Assembly (NCBI GenBank): GCA_900769985.1
Contig: CAAGIS010000064.1
Coordinates: forward strand, 62,001-126,000
Reading direction: 5' to 3'
DNA: 64,000 bases
Source of the DNA: Spirochaetia bacterium
Lineage (GTDB): Bacteria > Spirochaetota > Spirochaetia > Treponematales > Treponemataceae
Both the position numbers and the translations under genes were made by a program. The notes below the pieces were generated by a model. The model saw only the letters and a list, made by a program, of their open reading frames with translations. It was not told the origin of the DNA and did no database searches. Below are positions 1 through 8,365 of this stretch, piece after piece (position 1 is the first letter of the stretch; each line of letters starts with the position of its first letter).

Positions 1-115
1 CATCAAGAGAAAATGATTCATCGGTAATATCTGCATCGGCTTTTATGTCTTTTGGCGGTTTTTTTACCCAGACACCATAATTGTCAAGTTCATTTTTATC
101 ATTTTGACTGCTCAT
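1..115 (-). CDS. N-terminal fragment of an unrecognised protein
   Basis: Only the first 38 codons are in the window; the rest runs off the left edge. The start is the ATG whose complement is at 113-115, preceded by a strong Shine-Dalgarno (AAGGGGAAGAATT). The protein begins MSSQNDKNELDNYGVWVKK and continues with proline and acidic residues. No domain can be named from this much sequence. It is divergent from the FtsB-like gene at 277. A GCCGATAA element at 169-176 (minus strand), matching the sigma-28 -10 consensus, lies upstream, so control by FliA is conceivable but unproven. Confidence 0.75.
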   Translation of the reverse strand, partial: MSSQNDKNELDNYGVWVKKPPKDIKADADITDESFSLD

Positions 116-276
116 AATTCTTCCCCTTATATATGAATTATATGAAAATTATAGTCTAATTCAATTATTTATCGGCAGAAACATATAAAATCTGCACCAT
201 TTTATTAAAATTAATTTTATTATAACATATTTTATAATTTAAGAAAATAAAAAAATGAACCGATAATTCAATTATC

Positions 277-774
277 ATGAAAAGCATAAAGTATTTGTTA
301 TCAGTTTTGGCAGGAGTTGCAGTGTATGTTCTGATATGCGTAACGTGCGGTGTAAACGGAATATGGGCTTACAATCAGCTTTCTGAACAGAAAAGAATCA
401 TAAGTGTCAATACTCAGCACATTCAGAATATAAACGAACAGCTGAAACTGGAAAAAACTGCCATACAGAATGACAAAGATGTCATTGCAGCTTATGCCAG
501 AAAACTTGATTATGTTTTTGAAGGTGAAAAACTTGTAAAAATAAAAGGTCTTGGAGCAATTCAGGATATGAAATATGATACGGGAACTGTTTTAAAAAGC
601 AGGAGTGTCGTGTCAATTCCAGAATGGGTTTGCAAAGCTTCTGGGCTTCTTGTCGGTGTCCTTGTATTTGTCCTCATTTTTTTATATGACATTTCCTGCG
701 GCAACATTTCGTTCAAGAAAAAGCATTACGAAACAATTTCAGGAATTCCTGTTTATGATATACCTCAAGTCTGA
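277..774 (+). CDS. FtsB/DivIC-like septum formation initiator protein
   Basis: A 165-residue bitopic or two-span membrane protein. A hydrophobic segment lies at about residues 7-30 and a heptad-like charged/Gln-rich coiled coil at 37-75. A short domain containing KLVKIKGLGAIQDMK follows, then a second hydrophobic stretch at about 118-140. The TM plus coiled-coil layout resembles FtsB/DivIC, which joins FtsL and FtsQ in the divisome. The C-terminal membrane segment is not typical of E. coli FtsB. The 3' end overlaps the tsaC-like gene by 20 nt, so the two are probably co-transcribed. No good Shine-Dalgarno is seen; a possible promoter -10 lies about 10 nt upstream. The family call is by architecture only. 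Confidence 0.6.
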   Translation: MKSIKYLLSVLAGVAVYVLICVTCGVNGIWAYNQLSEQKRIISVNTQHIQNINEQLKLEKTAIQNDKDVIAAYARKLDYVFEGEKLVKIKGLGAIQDMKYDTGTVLKSRSVVSIPEWVCKASGLLVGVLVFVLIFLYDISCGNISFKKKHYETISGIPVYDIPQV

Positions 775-1318
775 CAGCGACAGCATAAAAAAATGTGCTG
801 AAAACTTAAAAAACGGCAATATAATAATAATTCCGACTGATACTGTTTATGGTTTTTCCGGAATAGTTGATTCCGTTCACTTTACGCAGGAAAAAATCAA
901 AAAAATAAAAGGTCGTGATGAAAAAAAGCCTTTTATCCAGTTGATTGCCTGTCCTGATGATATAAAAAAATACACTGATGATGAAATTCCTTCAGAACTT
1001 TTAAAATTCTGGCCGGGACCTCTGACAATAATCGTTCATGACAAGAACTCTGATTCAACGACTGCATACCGATGTCCTGACGACGAGTGGCTTTCTGCTA
1101 TTTTAAAGGAAGTTGGAAAACCTGTCTATTCAACTTCGGCAAATAGAAGCGGCTCTCCATTGCTTGAAAAAATCAGCGACATAAAAAAAGAATTTTCTTC
1201 TGATGTTGATTTGATTATTGATGGTGGTGATATAATAGGCGGCATTTCTTCTACGATTGCTGCTGTAGAAAACGGCAAAATTAAAGTTTTAAGACAGGGG
1301 AGTGTAAAAATCTGTTGA
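755..1318 (+). CDS. tsaC: Sua5/YrdC/YciO family, probable L-threonylcarbamoyladenylate synthase
   Basis: A 187-residue YrdC-fold protein. Members of this family make threonylcarbamoyl-AMP from Thr, bicarbonate and ATP for the t6A37 modification of ANN-decoding tRNAs. Visible motifs are PTDTVYGF at about residues 27-34, KGRDEKKP (the KxR basic patch) near 50, and STSANRSG (the SxN signature) near 127. The length matches TsaC without the Sua5 C-terminal domain. The frame is open from 605, but the ATG at 755 is chosen because AGGAA sits 9 nt upstream and the conserved domain begins just after it. It overlaps the upstream gene by 20 nt. A YciO paralogue cannot be excluded. Confidence 0.85.
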   Translation: MIYLKSDSDSIKKCAENLKNGNIIIIPTDTVYGFSGIVDSVHFTQEKIKKIKGRDEKKPFIQLIACPDDIKKYTDDEIPSELLKFWPGPLTIIVHDKNSDSTTAYRCPDDEWLSAILKEVGKPVYSTSANRSGSPLLEKISDIKKEFSSDVDLIIDGGDIIGGISSTIAAVENGKIKVLRQGSVKIC

Positions 1319-1340
1319 TTTAAAATATGTTCTTGTTTTA

Positions 1341-2276
1341 TCAGCTGATTTTAGACCATTGAACTTTGCTAACTGTTTCAATGACATTGCCACTTTTGTC
1401 AAGTCCGAGCGAAGTCTTGTATCCTGTAAGCGTTCCTGTTTCTGACAGTATGAAATTCCATTCTATTGGTTTTGAAGTTAAGGCTGCAGACAGAACTTTC
1501 TGTCTTGGTATGTCAGGATAAAAAGATGCGTTAAAATTGCCGTTCTGCGTTATTTTTAAGATTTGATTGCCTGCATCATTCTGATAGACAGAAATTGAAA
1601 TATTCATCGAGGCTCCGTTATTAAAAATAACAAATCCTCTCCCGCTTCTCATAAGTATTATTTTTGTAATTCCTTCTTCTCCTGACCAGGTGCCACTTAC
1701 ACCTTCTACTGTCATAGTAATGTCTCCGGCAACTTCCGGTACAGTGCGCTTTTTTACCTGTCCTGTTGACAGTGCTGTCTGCGTTGAAAAAGAAAGCACT
1801 TTTATTATTGAATTTTTTGCATCTGCAAGAAGCTTGTAATAAGATTCAAATTTGTTTTCTATAACGTCAATTTTAGAAGTGGCAAAGTTTTTTGCAAAAA
1901 GAGAACATTTCCAGATTTCTTCTTCGATTTTATCTATTTTTGAAAAAAGCATGATTGAATTTTCTTTTGATTTTAATTCTTCGTCATGCGGAATTAAATT
2001 AAAAAGTTCTTCATTTGTAAGGCTTGCAATTTCTTCATCTGACAGCGCATTAAATTTTTCTGCAAGCCCTTTGTTCCTTCTGTCTATGAGCGTTACATTT
2101 GAAATTACCCTGATTTGTGCGCAGAATAAATCTTCCGTAATGTTTTTCTGATTGTCCTGAGAAACAGGAGCTATTACACCATAAAAAAACACATTGTACT
2201 GTTCCTCGGCAAAACATCTGAACAGGAACGTAAAAATGAGAATGATAAGAATTGCAGTTTTCTTTTGTATGTGCAA
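1341..2276 (-). CDS. exported hypothetical protein
   Basis: A 311-residue protein with a clear signal peptide: a Lys-rich start, then a hydrophobic run AILIILIFTFLF, then a likely cleavage after CFA. The mature part has a segment like the nucleotide-free N-domains of envelope lipoproteins (APVSQ...VISNVTLIDRRNKGL) and a beta-rich C-terminal half. I do not recognise the family. The frame is open to 2300, but a TTG at 2276 is chosen because GGAG lies 6 nt before it and it places the basic residues directly before the hydrophobic core. It lies 41 nt downstream of smpB on the same strand, so it is likely transcribed with smpB. Convergent with tsaC. Confidence 0.7.
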   Translation of the reverse strand: MHIQKKTAILIILIFTFLFRCFAEEQYNVFFYGVIAPVSQDNQKNITEDLFCAQIRVISNVTLIDRRNKGLAEKFNALSDEEIASLTNEELFNLIPHDEELKSKENSIMLFSKIDKIEEEIWKCSLFAKNFATSKIDVIENKFESYYKLLADAKNSIIKVLSFSTQTALSTGQVKKRTVPEVAGDITMTVEGVSGTWSGEEGITKIILMRSGRGFVIFNNGASMNISISVYQNDAGNQILKITQNGNFNASFYPDIPRQKVLSAALTSKPIEWNFILSETGTLTGYKTSLGLDKSGNVIETVSKVQWSKIS

Positions 2277-2317
2277 ATTTTGCTCCGATTTATAAAACAA
2301 AAAAGATATTTGTTTCG

Positions 2318-2779
2318 TTACGAATTTAAATCTTTTTTAAAGTTTCTCTGCATGTCGCGGTTTAAATCCTTTTCTTTTATTGACGCCCGTTTGTCATACA
2401 TTTTTTTACCCTTGCATAATCCGAGATTTACTTTTACCCGGCCTTCTTTTAAATAAAAATCAAGAGGAATAAGAGTAAAGCCTTTTTCTTCAACTTTACG
2501 CTGAAGCCTTTTTATTTCGTCCTGATGAAGAAGCAGTTTTTTTGCCCTGTCAGGATTGTGGTTGAATACCGACGAAAAAGAATATTCACTTATATGAAAA
2601 CCTTTTAACCAGACTTCATTATTTATAATTTCGGCAAAAGAATCTAAAAATGAAATGTTTCCTGCTTTTACAGATTTGACTTCAGTTCCTTCCAAAACGA
2701 TTCCGCATTCTATTGAGTCTTCTATTGAATAATTAAATCTTGCTTTTTTGTTTTCTGCAATTTTCTTTATGTTTGCCAT
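2318..2779 (-). CDS. smpB: SsrA-binding protein SmpB
   Basis: A 153-residue RNA-binding protein that delivers tmRNA to stalled ribosomes in trans-translation. Family hallmarks are visible: NKKARFNYSIED near the start, GIVLEGTEVKS at about 28-38, HISEYSF, HNPDRAKKLLLH and the basic C-terminal tail with GLCKGKKMYDKR. The length is normal. The promoter TTGTTT-N18-TATAAT ends 7 nt before the ATG and there is no Shine-Dalgarno, so the mRNA is predicted to be leaderless. smpB is divergent from lepB across a 159-bp gap that holds both promoters. Confidence 0.97.
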   Translation of the reverse strand: MANIKKIAENKKARFNYSIEDSIECGIVLEGTEVKSVKAGNISFLDSFAEIINNEVWLKGFHISEYSFSSVFNHNPDRAKKLLLHQDEIKRLQRKVEEKGFTLIPLDFYLKEGRVKVNLGLCKGKKMYDKRASIKEKDLNRDMQRNFKKDLNS

Positions 2780-2786
2780 AAAAACT

Positions 2787-2816
2787 ATTATAAACTAAAC
2801 TTTATTAAGTAAACAA
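2787..2816 (-). promoter_or_regulatory. smpB promoter (leaderless)
   Basis: Reading the minus strand: TTGTTT (2816-2811), an 18-nt spacer, TATAAT (2792-2787), then 7 nt to the smpB ATG at 2779. The expected transcription start falls on or within one base of the start codon. Confidence 0.6.
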
Positions 2817-2902
2817 GCCTTGAACCTCAGGAAACACTGAATGTGGCTAATTAATTATTAAAATCGAAATGGCGCAAACAAATTATTAACCTGAGCAAAG
2901 CC

Positions 2903-2931
2903 TTGAGAAGAATAGTGAATTGATGTAAAAT
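2903..2931 (+). promoter_or_regulatory. lepB promoter (leaderless)
   Basis: TTGAGA (2903-2908), a 17-nt spacer, TAAAAT (2926-2931), then AATTTTC and the lepB ATG at 2939. Seven bases separate the -10 from the start codon, leaving no room for a Shine-Dalgarno. Confidence 0.6.
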
Positions 2932-2938
2932 AATTTTC

Positions 2939-3646
2939 ATGAAAAAACATATAAACAGAGATTTATACAGCCTTTCTTATAAATTAAAAAAAGAACTTCA
3001 CAGAAAAATTGCACGCAGGGTTTTTTATATATTTCTTTTGTGCCTTTGCATAATTCTTTTTCTGAGTTTCCTTATTTTTCCTGTGCGCGAATATTCTAAT
3101 TCAATGAGCCCTGATATTCCAAAAAAATCGTTTGTATTTGCAACTCCTGTGTGTGAAAATATTTTGAGGGGAGATGTTGTTTTAGTTGACAAGTCCTGCA
3201 ATATTAAGTCTGTTCCCAAAAAAGTTTTAAACTCGCTTATCAGGTTTTTTACTTTTCAAAAAACAGGTCTTCATTTTAATTCCGAGAATCTGAGTACAAA
3301 AATGGTATTGCGCAGAGTAGTAGGGCTTCCTGGCGATACTATTTATATGAAAGATTTTATTGTCTATGTAAAGCCTGCTGGAGAAAAACATTTTCTTACA
3401 GAATTTGAAGTTACCCACAGACCTTATAATATTGAAGTTTATAATCTGCCTTCAGACTGGGACGATTCTATCGGGTTAAAAGCAGGTTTTACACCTGTTA
3501 CACTCGGAGTAAACCAGTATTTTGTGCTTGCAGACAACCGATTTACAAGTATGGATTCACGCCTCTGGGGAATAGTTGAAAAATCAGATTTTCTTGCAAA
3601 AAGTCTTGTCCTGTATTTTCCGTTCAGCAAATTTAAAATATTTTAA
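2939..3646 (+). CDS. lepB: signal peptidase I family protein, catalytic Lys replaced by Arg
   Basis: A 235-residue S26 family protein with one N-terminal transmembrane segment (about residues 28-49) placing the catalytic domain outside the inner membrane. The Ser box SNSMSPDI (Ser55), box C (GDVVLVD), box D (RRVVGLPGDTIYM) and box E (ADNRFTSMDSRLWG) are all present. In active bacterial enzymes box D starts Lys-Arg; here the aligned residues are Arg125-Arg126, so the general-base Lys is missing. A much larger SPase I homologue with an intact Lys lies at 32385. The hemW ATG overlaps this stop codon (TAATG), so the two are co-translated. It may be inactive, Arg-dependent or specialised. Confidence 0.88.
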   Translation: MKKHINRDLYSLSYKLKKELHRKIARRVFYIFLLCLCIILFLSFLIFPVREYSNSMSPDIPKKSFVFATPVCENILRGDVVLVDKSCNIKSVPKKVLNSLIRFFTFQKTGLHFNSENLSTKMVLRRVVGLPGDTIYMKDFIVYVKPAGEKHFLTEFEVTHRPYNIEVYNLPSDWDDSIGLKAGFTPVTLGVNQYFVLADNRFTSMDSRLWGIVEKSDFLAKSLVLYFPFSKFKIF

Positions 3647-4869
3647 TGCCAGAAAAAATTTCCGTATACATTCACATTCCGTTCTGCAAGTCAAAGTGCT
3701 GTTACTGCGATTTTTTCAGCAGGACGGATTTGACAGAACTTGCAGACAGTTATGTAAACGCGCTGTGCAATGAAATTTCTTTTTATGCAGGACAGTCAGA
3801 TTACGCTCTTTCTACCTTGTATATTGGTGGTGGTACTCCAAGCCTTCTTTCTCTGGAAAGTTTAAATAAAATTCTTTCTTGTATTACAGAAAATTTTAAA
3901 ATTATTTCAGATGATTTTGAAGGAACGATTGAACTTAACCCTGACGACGTGTCAGAATCTTTGATGTCTTTTATTGAAAATTCAATCCTTACAAGAATTT
4001 CGCTTGGAATTCAGTCTTTAAAATCCGAAACGCTTTTAAAAATGAACAGACGCTCTTCAAGAATTACGTGTTTAAATGCTCTTGAGCTGATTAAAAAGAA
4101 TTTTTCAAAGCGGTTTTCTGCAGATTTGATTGCAGGTTTCCCCGGCGAAACCCAAAAAGATTTGGCAGACAGTATTTATGAACTTTTAAGATACGAGCCT
4201 GAGCATATTTCGTTGTATTCTCTTTGTGTAGAAGAAAAAACGCCTCTGTTTGATATGATTGCTTTAAAAAAAATCTGTTACAATCAGGATTATGCTGACG
4301 AGTGCTGGCTTGCAGGAAAAGAAATTCTTAAAAACAGCGGTTTCATTCAATATGAAATATCAAATTTTGCACGGAATAAAAAAGCGTTCAGCAGGCACAA
4401 CCTGACATACTGGCATCTGGAAAATTATCTCGGATTTGGAAGCGGGGCTGCTTCTTCAATTTATGATTACAAAGGCGGACAGAGTTTCCGTTATTCAAAT
4501 ACATGTAACATCGGCAGTTATATTTCCTTCTGGAATAACCATGATAATATACAGAAACTAAAAAAAAGCGCCGTAAAAACATTAGGGCTCAGCGGTCTTA
4601 TTCCTGCGGAATTTGAAAAACTTGACAGAAAGACAGAAGAATTTGAATTTTTTATGATGAATTTAAGGCTTGACGAGGGTTTTTCAAAAAATGAATATAA
4701 ACGTCGTTTTGGCAAGCCTGTTTCCGACAAATTAAATTCGGATTCCGGTGTTTTTGCAGAATGGCAGAAAAAAGGGCTGGCAGAAATATGTCATTCAGAT
4801 TATGATGATTATTACAGGCTTACGGAGAAAGGCCTTTTGTATCTTAATTCATTTCTGGAACAACTATAA
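3646..4869 (+). CDS. hemW: radical SAM heme chaperone HemW-type protein
   Basis: A 407-residue radical-SAM protein of the HemN/HemW family. The CxxxCxxC cluster motif is at Cys14, Cys18 and Cys21 (IPFCKSKCCYCDFF). GGGTPS follows at about 63, then ELNPDDV, and the HemW-typical HNLTYW motif near residue 248, which is implicated in heme binding. HemW delivers heme to respiratory proteins rather than oxidising coproporphyrinogen; the length and the HNxxYW motif favour HemW. The start overlaps the lepB stop. The next gene, flbD, begins 69 nt downstream. Confidence 0.88.
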   Translation: MPEKISVYIHIPFCKSKCCYCDFFSRTDLTELADSYVNALCNEISFYAGQSDYALSTLYIGGGTPSLLSLESLNKILSCITENFKIISDDFEGTIELNPDDVSESLMSFIENSILTRISLGIQSLKSETLLKMNRRSSRITCLNALELIKKNFSKRFSADLIAGFPGETQKDLADSIYELLRYEPEHISLYSLCVEEKTPLFDMIALKKICYNQDYADECWLAGKEILKNSGFIQYEISNFARNKKAFSRHNLTYWHLENYLGFGSGAASSIYDYKGGQSFRYSNTCNIGSYISFWNNHDNIQKLKKSAVKTLGLSGLIPAEFEKLDRKTEEFEFFMMNLRLDEGFSKNEYKRRFGKPVSDKLNSDSGVFAEWQKKGLAEICHSDYDDYYRLTEKGLLYLNSFLEQL

Positions 4870-4938
4870 AAAAAAATATAAAATACTTGCATTTTCTGCA
4901 ATTTAATGTCATTCTTATTATGAGGGGAAAATTTAATA

Positions 4939-5136
4939 ATGATTGAATTGAATAAGCTTAACGGAGCTGTATTCTATCTAAATCCGCATTTAATAGAATC
5001 TATGGAATGTCGGCCTGATTTGACTATTACAATGATGTCGGGAAATACTATCGTTGTAAAAAATAATCCTCAAGAAGTTATAAACAGAATCGTAGCATAT
5101 AGACAAAAAATCAGCTTAGAGTCTCAAGAGGTTTAG
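4939..5136 (+). CDS. flbD: flagellar protein FlbD
   Basis: A 65-residue protein of the small FlbD family (Bacillus SwrD-like), a conserved first neighbour of motA in spirochaetes and Firmicutes. It is thought to support motor torque. It starts MIELNKLNG and contains NPHLIESME, typical of the family. GAGGGG lies upstream of the ATG at a rather long distance (11 nt). The motA gene starts 2 nt after the stop. In other treponemes flgD-flgE normally precede flbD; here hemW does. Confidence 0.92.
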   Translation: MIELNKLNGAVFYLNPHLIESMECRPDLTITMMSGNTIVVKNNPQEVINRIVAYRQKISLESQEV

Positions 5137-5138
5137 TA

Positions 5139-5921
5139 ATGGATATAGCAACTATAATCGGTTTTATTGGTGGAGCAGCCTGTATTGTTATGTCAGTTTT
5201 AACATCTGGCGGTACAATGGGCGGAATTATTGACATTCCGTCTGTGTTTATGACAATCGGCGGTTCTTATGCAGCCATTATGATTATGGCGCCTATAAGT
5301 AAGGCAGTAGGTATTTTTAAAATCATCGGACGGTGTTTTAAAATTCCTGATTTTGGCGAAAAGCAGATTGTTCAGAATATTGTAGCCCTGTCGGAAAAAG
5401 CCAGGCGCGAAGGTATCCTTATTCTTGAAGACGGTCTTGAAGATCTTGAAGACCCTTTTATGAAAAGTGGTCTTCGCCTTGTAATAGACGGAACTGACGG
5501 TGCTGTAGTCCGGACGATTATGGAAAACGAAATGAGCCAGATTGAAGCCCGCCATCTTGAATGGGTAAATGTCATAAACCAGTGGGCAGGTTTTGCACCA
5601 GGTTTTGGTATGATGGGTACTGTACTTGGTCTTATCGGTATGTTGAATAACCTCGAAGATAAATCTTCTCTCGGTCCTAACATGGCCGTTGCGTTGATTA
5701 CTACGTTGTATGGTTCTATGCTTGCAAACTGGATTTTAGTTCCTCTTGGACAGAAGCTTTTAAAGCATAATTCCGATGAAATGCGTGTAAAAGAGATGAT
5801 AATCGAGGGTGTTCTTGCCATTCAGGCTGGAGAAAACTCCCGTGTAATTGCACAGAAGCTTCTCACATATCTTGATCCTACGACAAGAAAAGCAATCGCT
5901 GCTGATGTATTAAAGGACTAG
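5139..5921 (+). CDS. motA: flagellar stator protein MotA
   Basis: A 260-residue, four-span MotA that forms the ion-channel stator with MotB. The first two membrane segments lie at about residues 4-22 and 33-52. A cytoplasmic loop rich in charged residues follows (DGLEDLEDPFMKSGL). The last two spans are around 150-170 (APGFGMMGTVLGLIGML) and 185-205 (ALITTLYGSMLANWILVPLG), carrying the conserved Pro residues. AGAGG lies 8 nt before the ATG. Three nt separate it from motB. Confidence 0.97.
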   Translation: MDIATIIGFIGGAACIVMSVLTSGGTMGGIIDIPSVFMTIGGSYAAIMIMAPISKAVGIFKIIGRCFKIPDFGEKQIVQNIVALSEKARREGILILEDGLEDLEDPFMKSGLRLVIDGTDGAVVRTIMENEMSQIEARHLEWVNVINQWAGFAPGFGMMGTVLGLIGMLNNLEDKSSLGPNMAVALITTLYGSMLANWILVPLGQKLLKHNSDEMRVKEMIIEGVLAIQAGENSRVIAQKLLTYLDPTTRKAIAADVLKD

Positions 5922-5924
5922 GTA

Positions 5925-6698
5925 ATGGCAAAACGAGAAAAGAAAGAACCTGAGAAACCGTCAACGGCCTGGCAAGGTACATATGGTGACATGATTACTC
6001 TTATGCTTTGCTTTTTCGTAATGCTGTATAATCCGTCAGAAATCGACGTTACGCAGCTTGCAACGATTACTGAAAGCCTTCAGATGAATCAGACAGAAGC
6101 TCCTACAGGCGGAATGTCTTTGTCGACAGGACGTCTTGCAGAATTAGGTAATACTATAAGTTCTCTACCTTCTCTTGAAAAAGGAAAGTCGCTGGGTACT
6201 GCAATGAAGAAAGCTGTAAGTCTTTTTTCTCCAGAAATAAAATCAAACAGAATAACTATTACAAGCGATGAACGCGGAGTCGTAATCAGTCTTGCATCTG
6301 ATGCTTTTTTTAAAAAGGGCAGTGCAGAACTTAATATAGACGAAACAAGGGAAACTCTTCTTCGTCTGTCTGAGTTTTTTAATTATCCGGAACTTAAAGA
6401 AAGGCGGTTCAGGATAGAAGGTCATACAGACAATACTCCTGTTACGCAGTTACTGTCTGATGATGAAGATGACAATACAGATGTTAAGCAAATTCAAAAA
6501 TTTAACAGTAATTGGGAACTTTCTGCCCAGCGAGCTATAAACGTTTTGTATTATCTTGCCGATTTTGGAGTAGATGAAAATAAATTTAGTGTAGCAGGAT
6601 ATGCTGATACACGTCCAAAGTTTGATAATAATACACCTGAAGGACAGGCATATAACAGGCGTGTTGATATTATTATTCTAGACGAAGGACATTTTTAA
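5925..6698 (+). CDS. motB: flagellar motor protein MotB
   Basis: A 257-residue stator subunit. The single N-terminal membrane segment carries the ion-binding aspartate Asp22 in TYGDMITLMLCFFVMLY. A linker/plug follows, then a C-terminal OmpA-like peptidoglycan-binding domain with FRIEGHTDNTPV near residue 163, LSAQRAINVLYYL near 200 and NRRVDIIIL at the end. It acts with MotA as the torque-generating unit anchored in the peptidoglycan. A 47-nt gap before fliL is the longest gap in this part of the operon. Confidence 0.97.
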   Translation: MAKREKKEPEKPSTAWQGTYGDMITLMLCFFVMLYNPSEIDVTQLATITESLQMNQTEAPTGGMSLSTGRLAELGNTISSLPSLEKGKSLGTAMKKAVSLFSPEIKSNRITITSDERGVVISLASDAFFKKGSAELNIDETRETLLRLSEFFNYPELKERRFRIEGHTDNTPVTQLLSDDEDDNTDVKQIQKFNSNWELSAQRAINVLYYLADFGVDENKFSVAGYADTRPKFDNNTPEGQAYNRRVDIIILDEGHF

Positions 6699-6745
6699 TG
6701 GTAAAATATTTGATACTATTATTTTAAATTTTGGGAGGCAAACAA

Positions 6746-7297
6746 ATGGCAGACGAAGATTCAGGAATAGACCTTGGTGAAGATTCAGAAACAGCAGCTG
6801 CGCCTGCAAAAAAAGGCGGTTTGGGTGGAATTCTCCCTGCTATTCTAAAATATGTTGCTCTTGCACTCGGTGCAATAGTGCTTATAGTTACTGTTGTTAT
6901 CATTACTATGAATGTTATGGGTGGAAATAAAACCCGGCAGACACAAGTTCCGATTAGCGAAGAATATAAAGAATATGCAGAAGAGTTGGACTGGTATCAG
7001 TCTCTCGGAGAAATTCAGACAAGGACAAGTGATGCATCTCATGCAAGTGTTCTTGTAAATATTTTTCTTGGTTATAAAAAAGAAGATAAAGTAGCATCTG
7101 CAGAAATTACGGCTCAAAAAATTCCAATCAGAGATTTTTTGCGCAATTATTTTGCAGATAAATCTGTAGAAGAACTTTCGCCGAAAAATGAAGAACGGCT
7201 GAAAATCGAAATTCGCAATGAAATAAATGATAGGATTCTGAATAAATCAAAAATCAGAAAAATATCGTTTGATAAATTACAAGTTGTCGTTCAGTAG
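6746..7297 (+). CDS. fliL: flagellar basal body-associated protein FliL
   Basis: A 183-residue protein with an acidic cytoplasmic N-terminus, one transmembrane segment (about residues 32-60, ILKYVALALGAIVLIVTVVI) and a periplasmic FliL domain ending in ILNKSKIRKISFDKLQVV. FliL surrounds and stabilises the stator. The start at 6746 is chosen over an upstream in-frame codon because GGGAGG lies 7 nt before this ATG. Its position between motB and fliM is conserved in spirochaetes. Confidence 0.95.
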   Translation: MADEDSGIDLGEDSETAAAPAKKGGLGGILPAILKYVALALGAIVLIVTVVIITMNVMGGNKTRQTQVPISEEYKEYAEELDWYQSLGEIQTRTSDASHASVLVNIFLGYKKEDKVASAEITAQKIPIRDFLRNYFADKSVEELSPKNEERLKIEIRNEINDRILNKSKIRKISFDKLQVVVQ

Positions 7298-7327
7298 GAC
7301 GGCTAAAGGTAAACAGGCGGCGGGTGC

Positions 7328-8365
7328 ATGAACGAAATTCTGTCCCAGGATGAAATTGACCAGTTACTCTCGGCTATCAGTTCCGGACAATCAGATGTAG
7401 ATGAATATAAGCCGGTATCTGATACTCGTAAAATTAAAATTTATGACTTTAAACGTCCTGATAAATTCTCAAAAGAACAGATTCGTACTGTTCAGATTAT
7501 GCATGAAACTTTTGCACGTTTGACAACGACAAGTCTTTCTGCACAGCTTCGAAGCCTTGTTCATGTACATGTTGCAACAGTAGACCAGCTGACGTATGAA
7601 GAATTTATCCGTTCAATTCCGACGCCTACGACACTTGCCGTCATTAATATGGATCCTCTGAAAGGAAATGCGATTCTTGAAATAGACCCTGCAATTACTT
7701 TTAGTATGATAGACCGTCTTTTTGGTGGTACAGGTGCAACTTCAGGTAATAAAAACCGCGATTTAACTGATATCGAACAGTCAGTTATGGAAGGAATCAT
7801 TGTCCGTATTCTTGCAAATATGAGGGAAGCATGGACTCAGGTAATTGACTTAAGACCACGGTTGGGACAGATAGAAACAAATCCTCAGTTTGCGCAGATT
7901 GTTCCTCCTACAGAAATGGTTGTACTTGTTACTCTTGAAACAAAAGTCGGCGAAGAAGAAGGAATGATTAACTTTTGTATTCCTTATTTGACTATTGAGC
8001 CTATTATTTCAAAATTGTCATCACAGTTCTGGTTTTCTTCTGTAAGACGAAGTTCTACGACACAGTATCTTGGAACGTTAAAAGAAAAACTTTCTACTGT
8101 TGATATGGATGTCGTTGCAGAAATTGGTTCAATTAATCTGCCGATTCGTGATGTTCTTGCGTTGCGTGTCGGGGATACTGTAAGACTTTCAAACACAAAA
8201 GTCGGAGACCCTTTGACTTTGAGTGTTGGTAATAAAAAGAAATTTTACTGTCAGCCGGGTGTTATCGGAAAAAAAATGGCAGTACAGGTTACGGGCAAAA
8301 TCGCAGAAGACGAGCCTGAAGAATTTGAAGAACTTTCCGTAGAAGGAGAAGAAACATATGAGTGA
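7328..8365 (+). CDS. fliM: flagellar motor switch protein FliM
   Basis: A 345-residue C-ring protein. The N-terminal CheY-P binding peptide is EILSQDEIDQLLSAI (residues 3-17). The middle domain contains ATVDQLTYEEFIRSIPTPT and a GGTGA loop region. The C-terminal SpoA domain contains INLPIRDVLALRVGD and ends with an acidic tail. FliM transmits chemotaxis signals to rotor direction with FliG and FliY. It overlaps fliY by 8 nt. Confidence 0.97.
   Translation: MNEILSQDEIDQLLSAISSGQSDVDEYKPVSDTRKIKIYDFKRPDKFSKEQIRTVQIMHETFARLTTTSLSAQLRSLVHVHVATVDQLTYEEFIRSIPTPTTLAVINMDPLKGNAILEIDPAITFSMIDRLFGGTGATSGNKNRDLTDIEQSVMEGIIVRILANMREAWTQVIDLRPRLGQIETNPQFAQIVPPTEMVVLVTLETKVGEEEGMINFCIPYLTIEPIISKLSSQFWFSSVRRSSTTQYLGTLKEKLSTVDMDVVAEIGSINLPIRDVLALRVGDTVRLSNTKVGDPLTLSVGNKKKFYCQPGVIGKKMAVQVTGKIAEDEPEEFEELSVEGEETYE

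Noticed and set aside
605..754. Upstream extension of the Sua5/YrdC frame
   Set aside because: It only mirrors the FtsB-like gene in another frame; the ATG at 755 has a Shine-Dalgarno and starts the domain.
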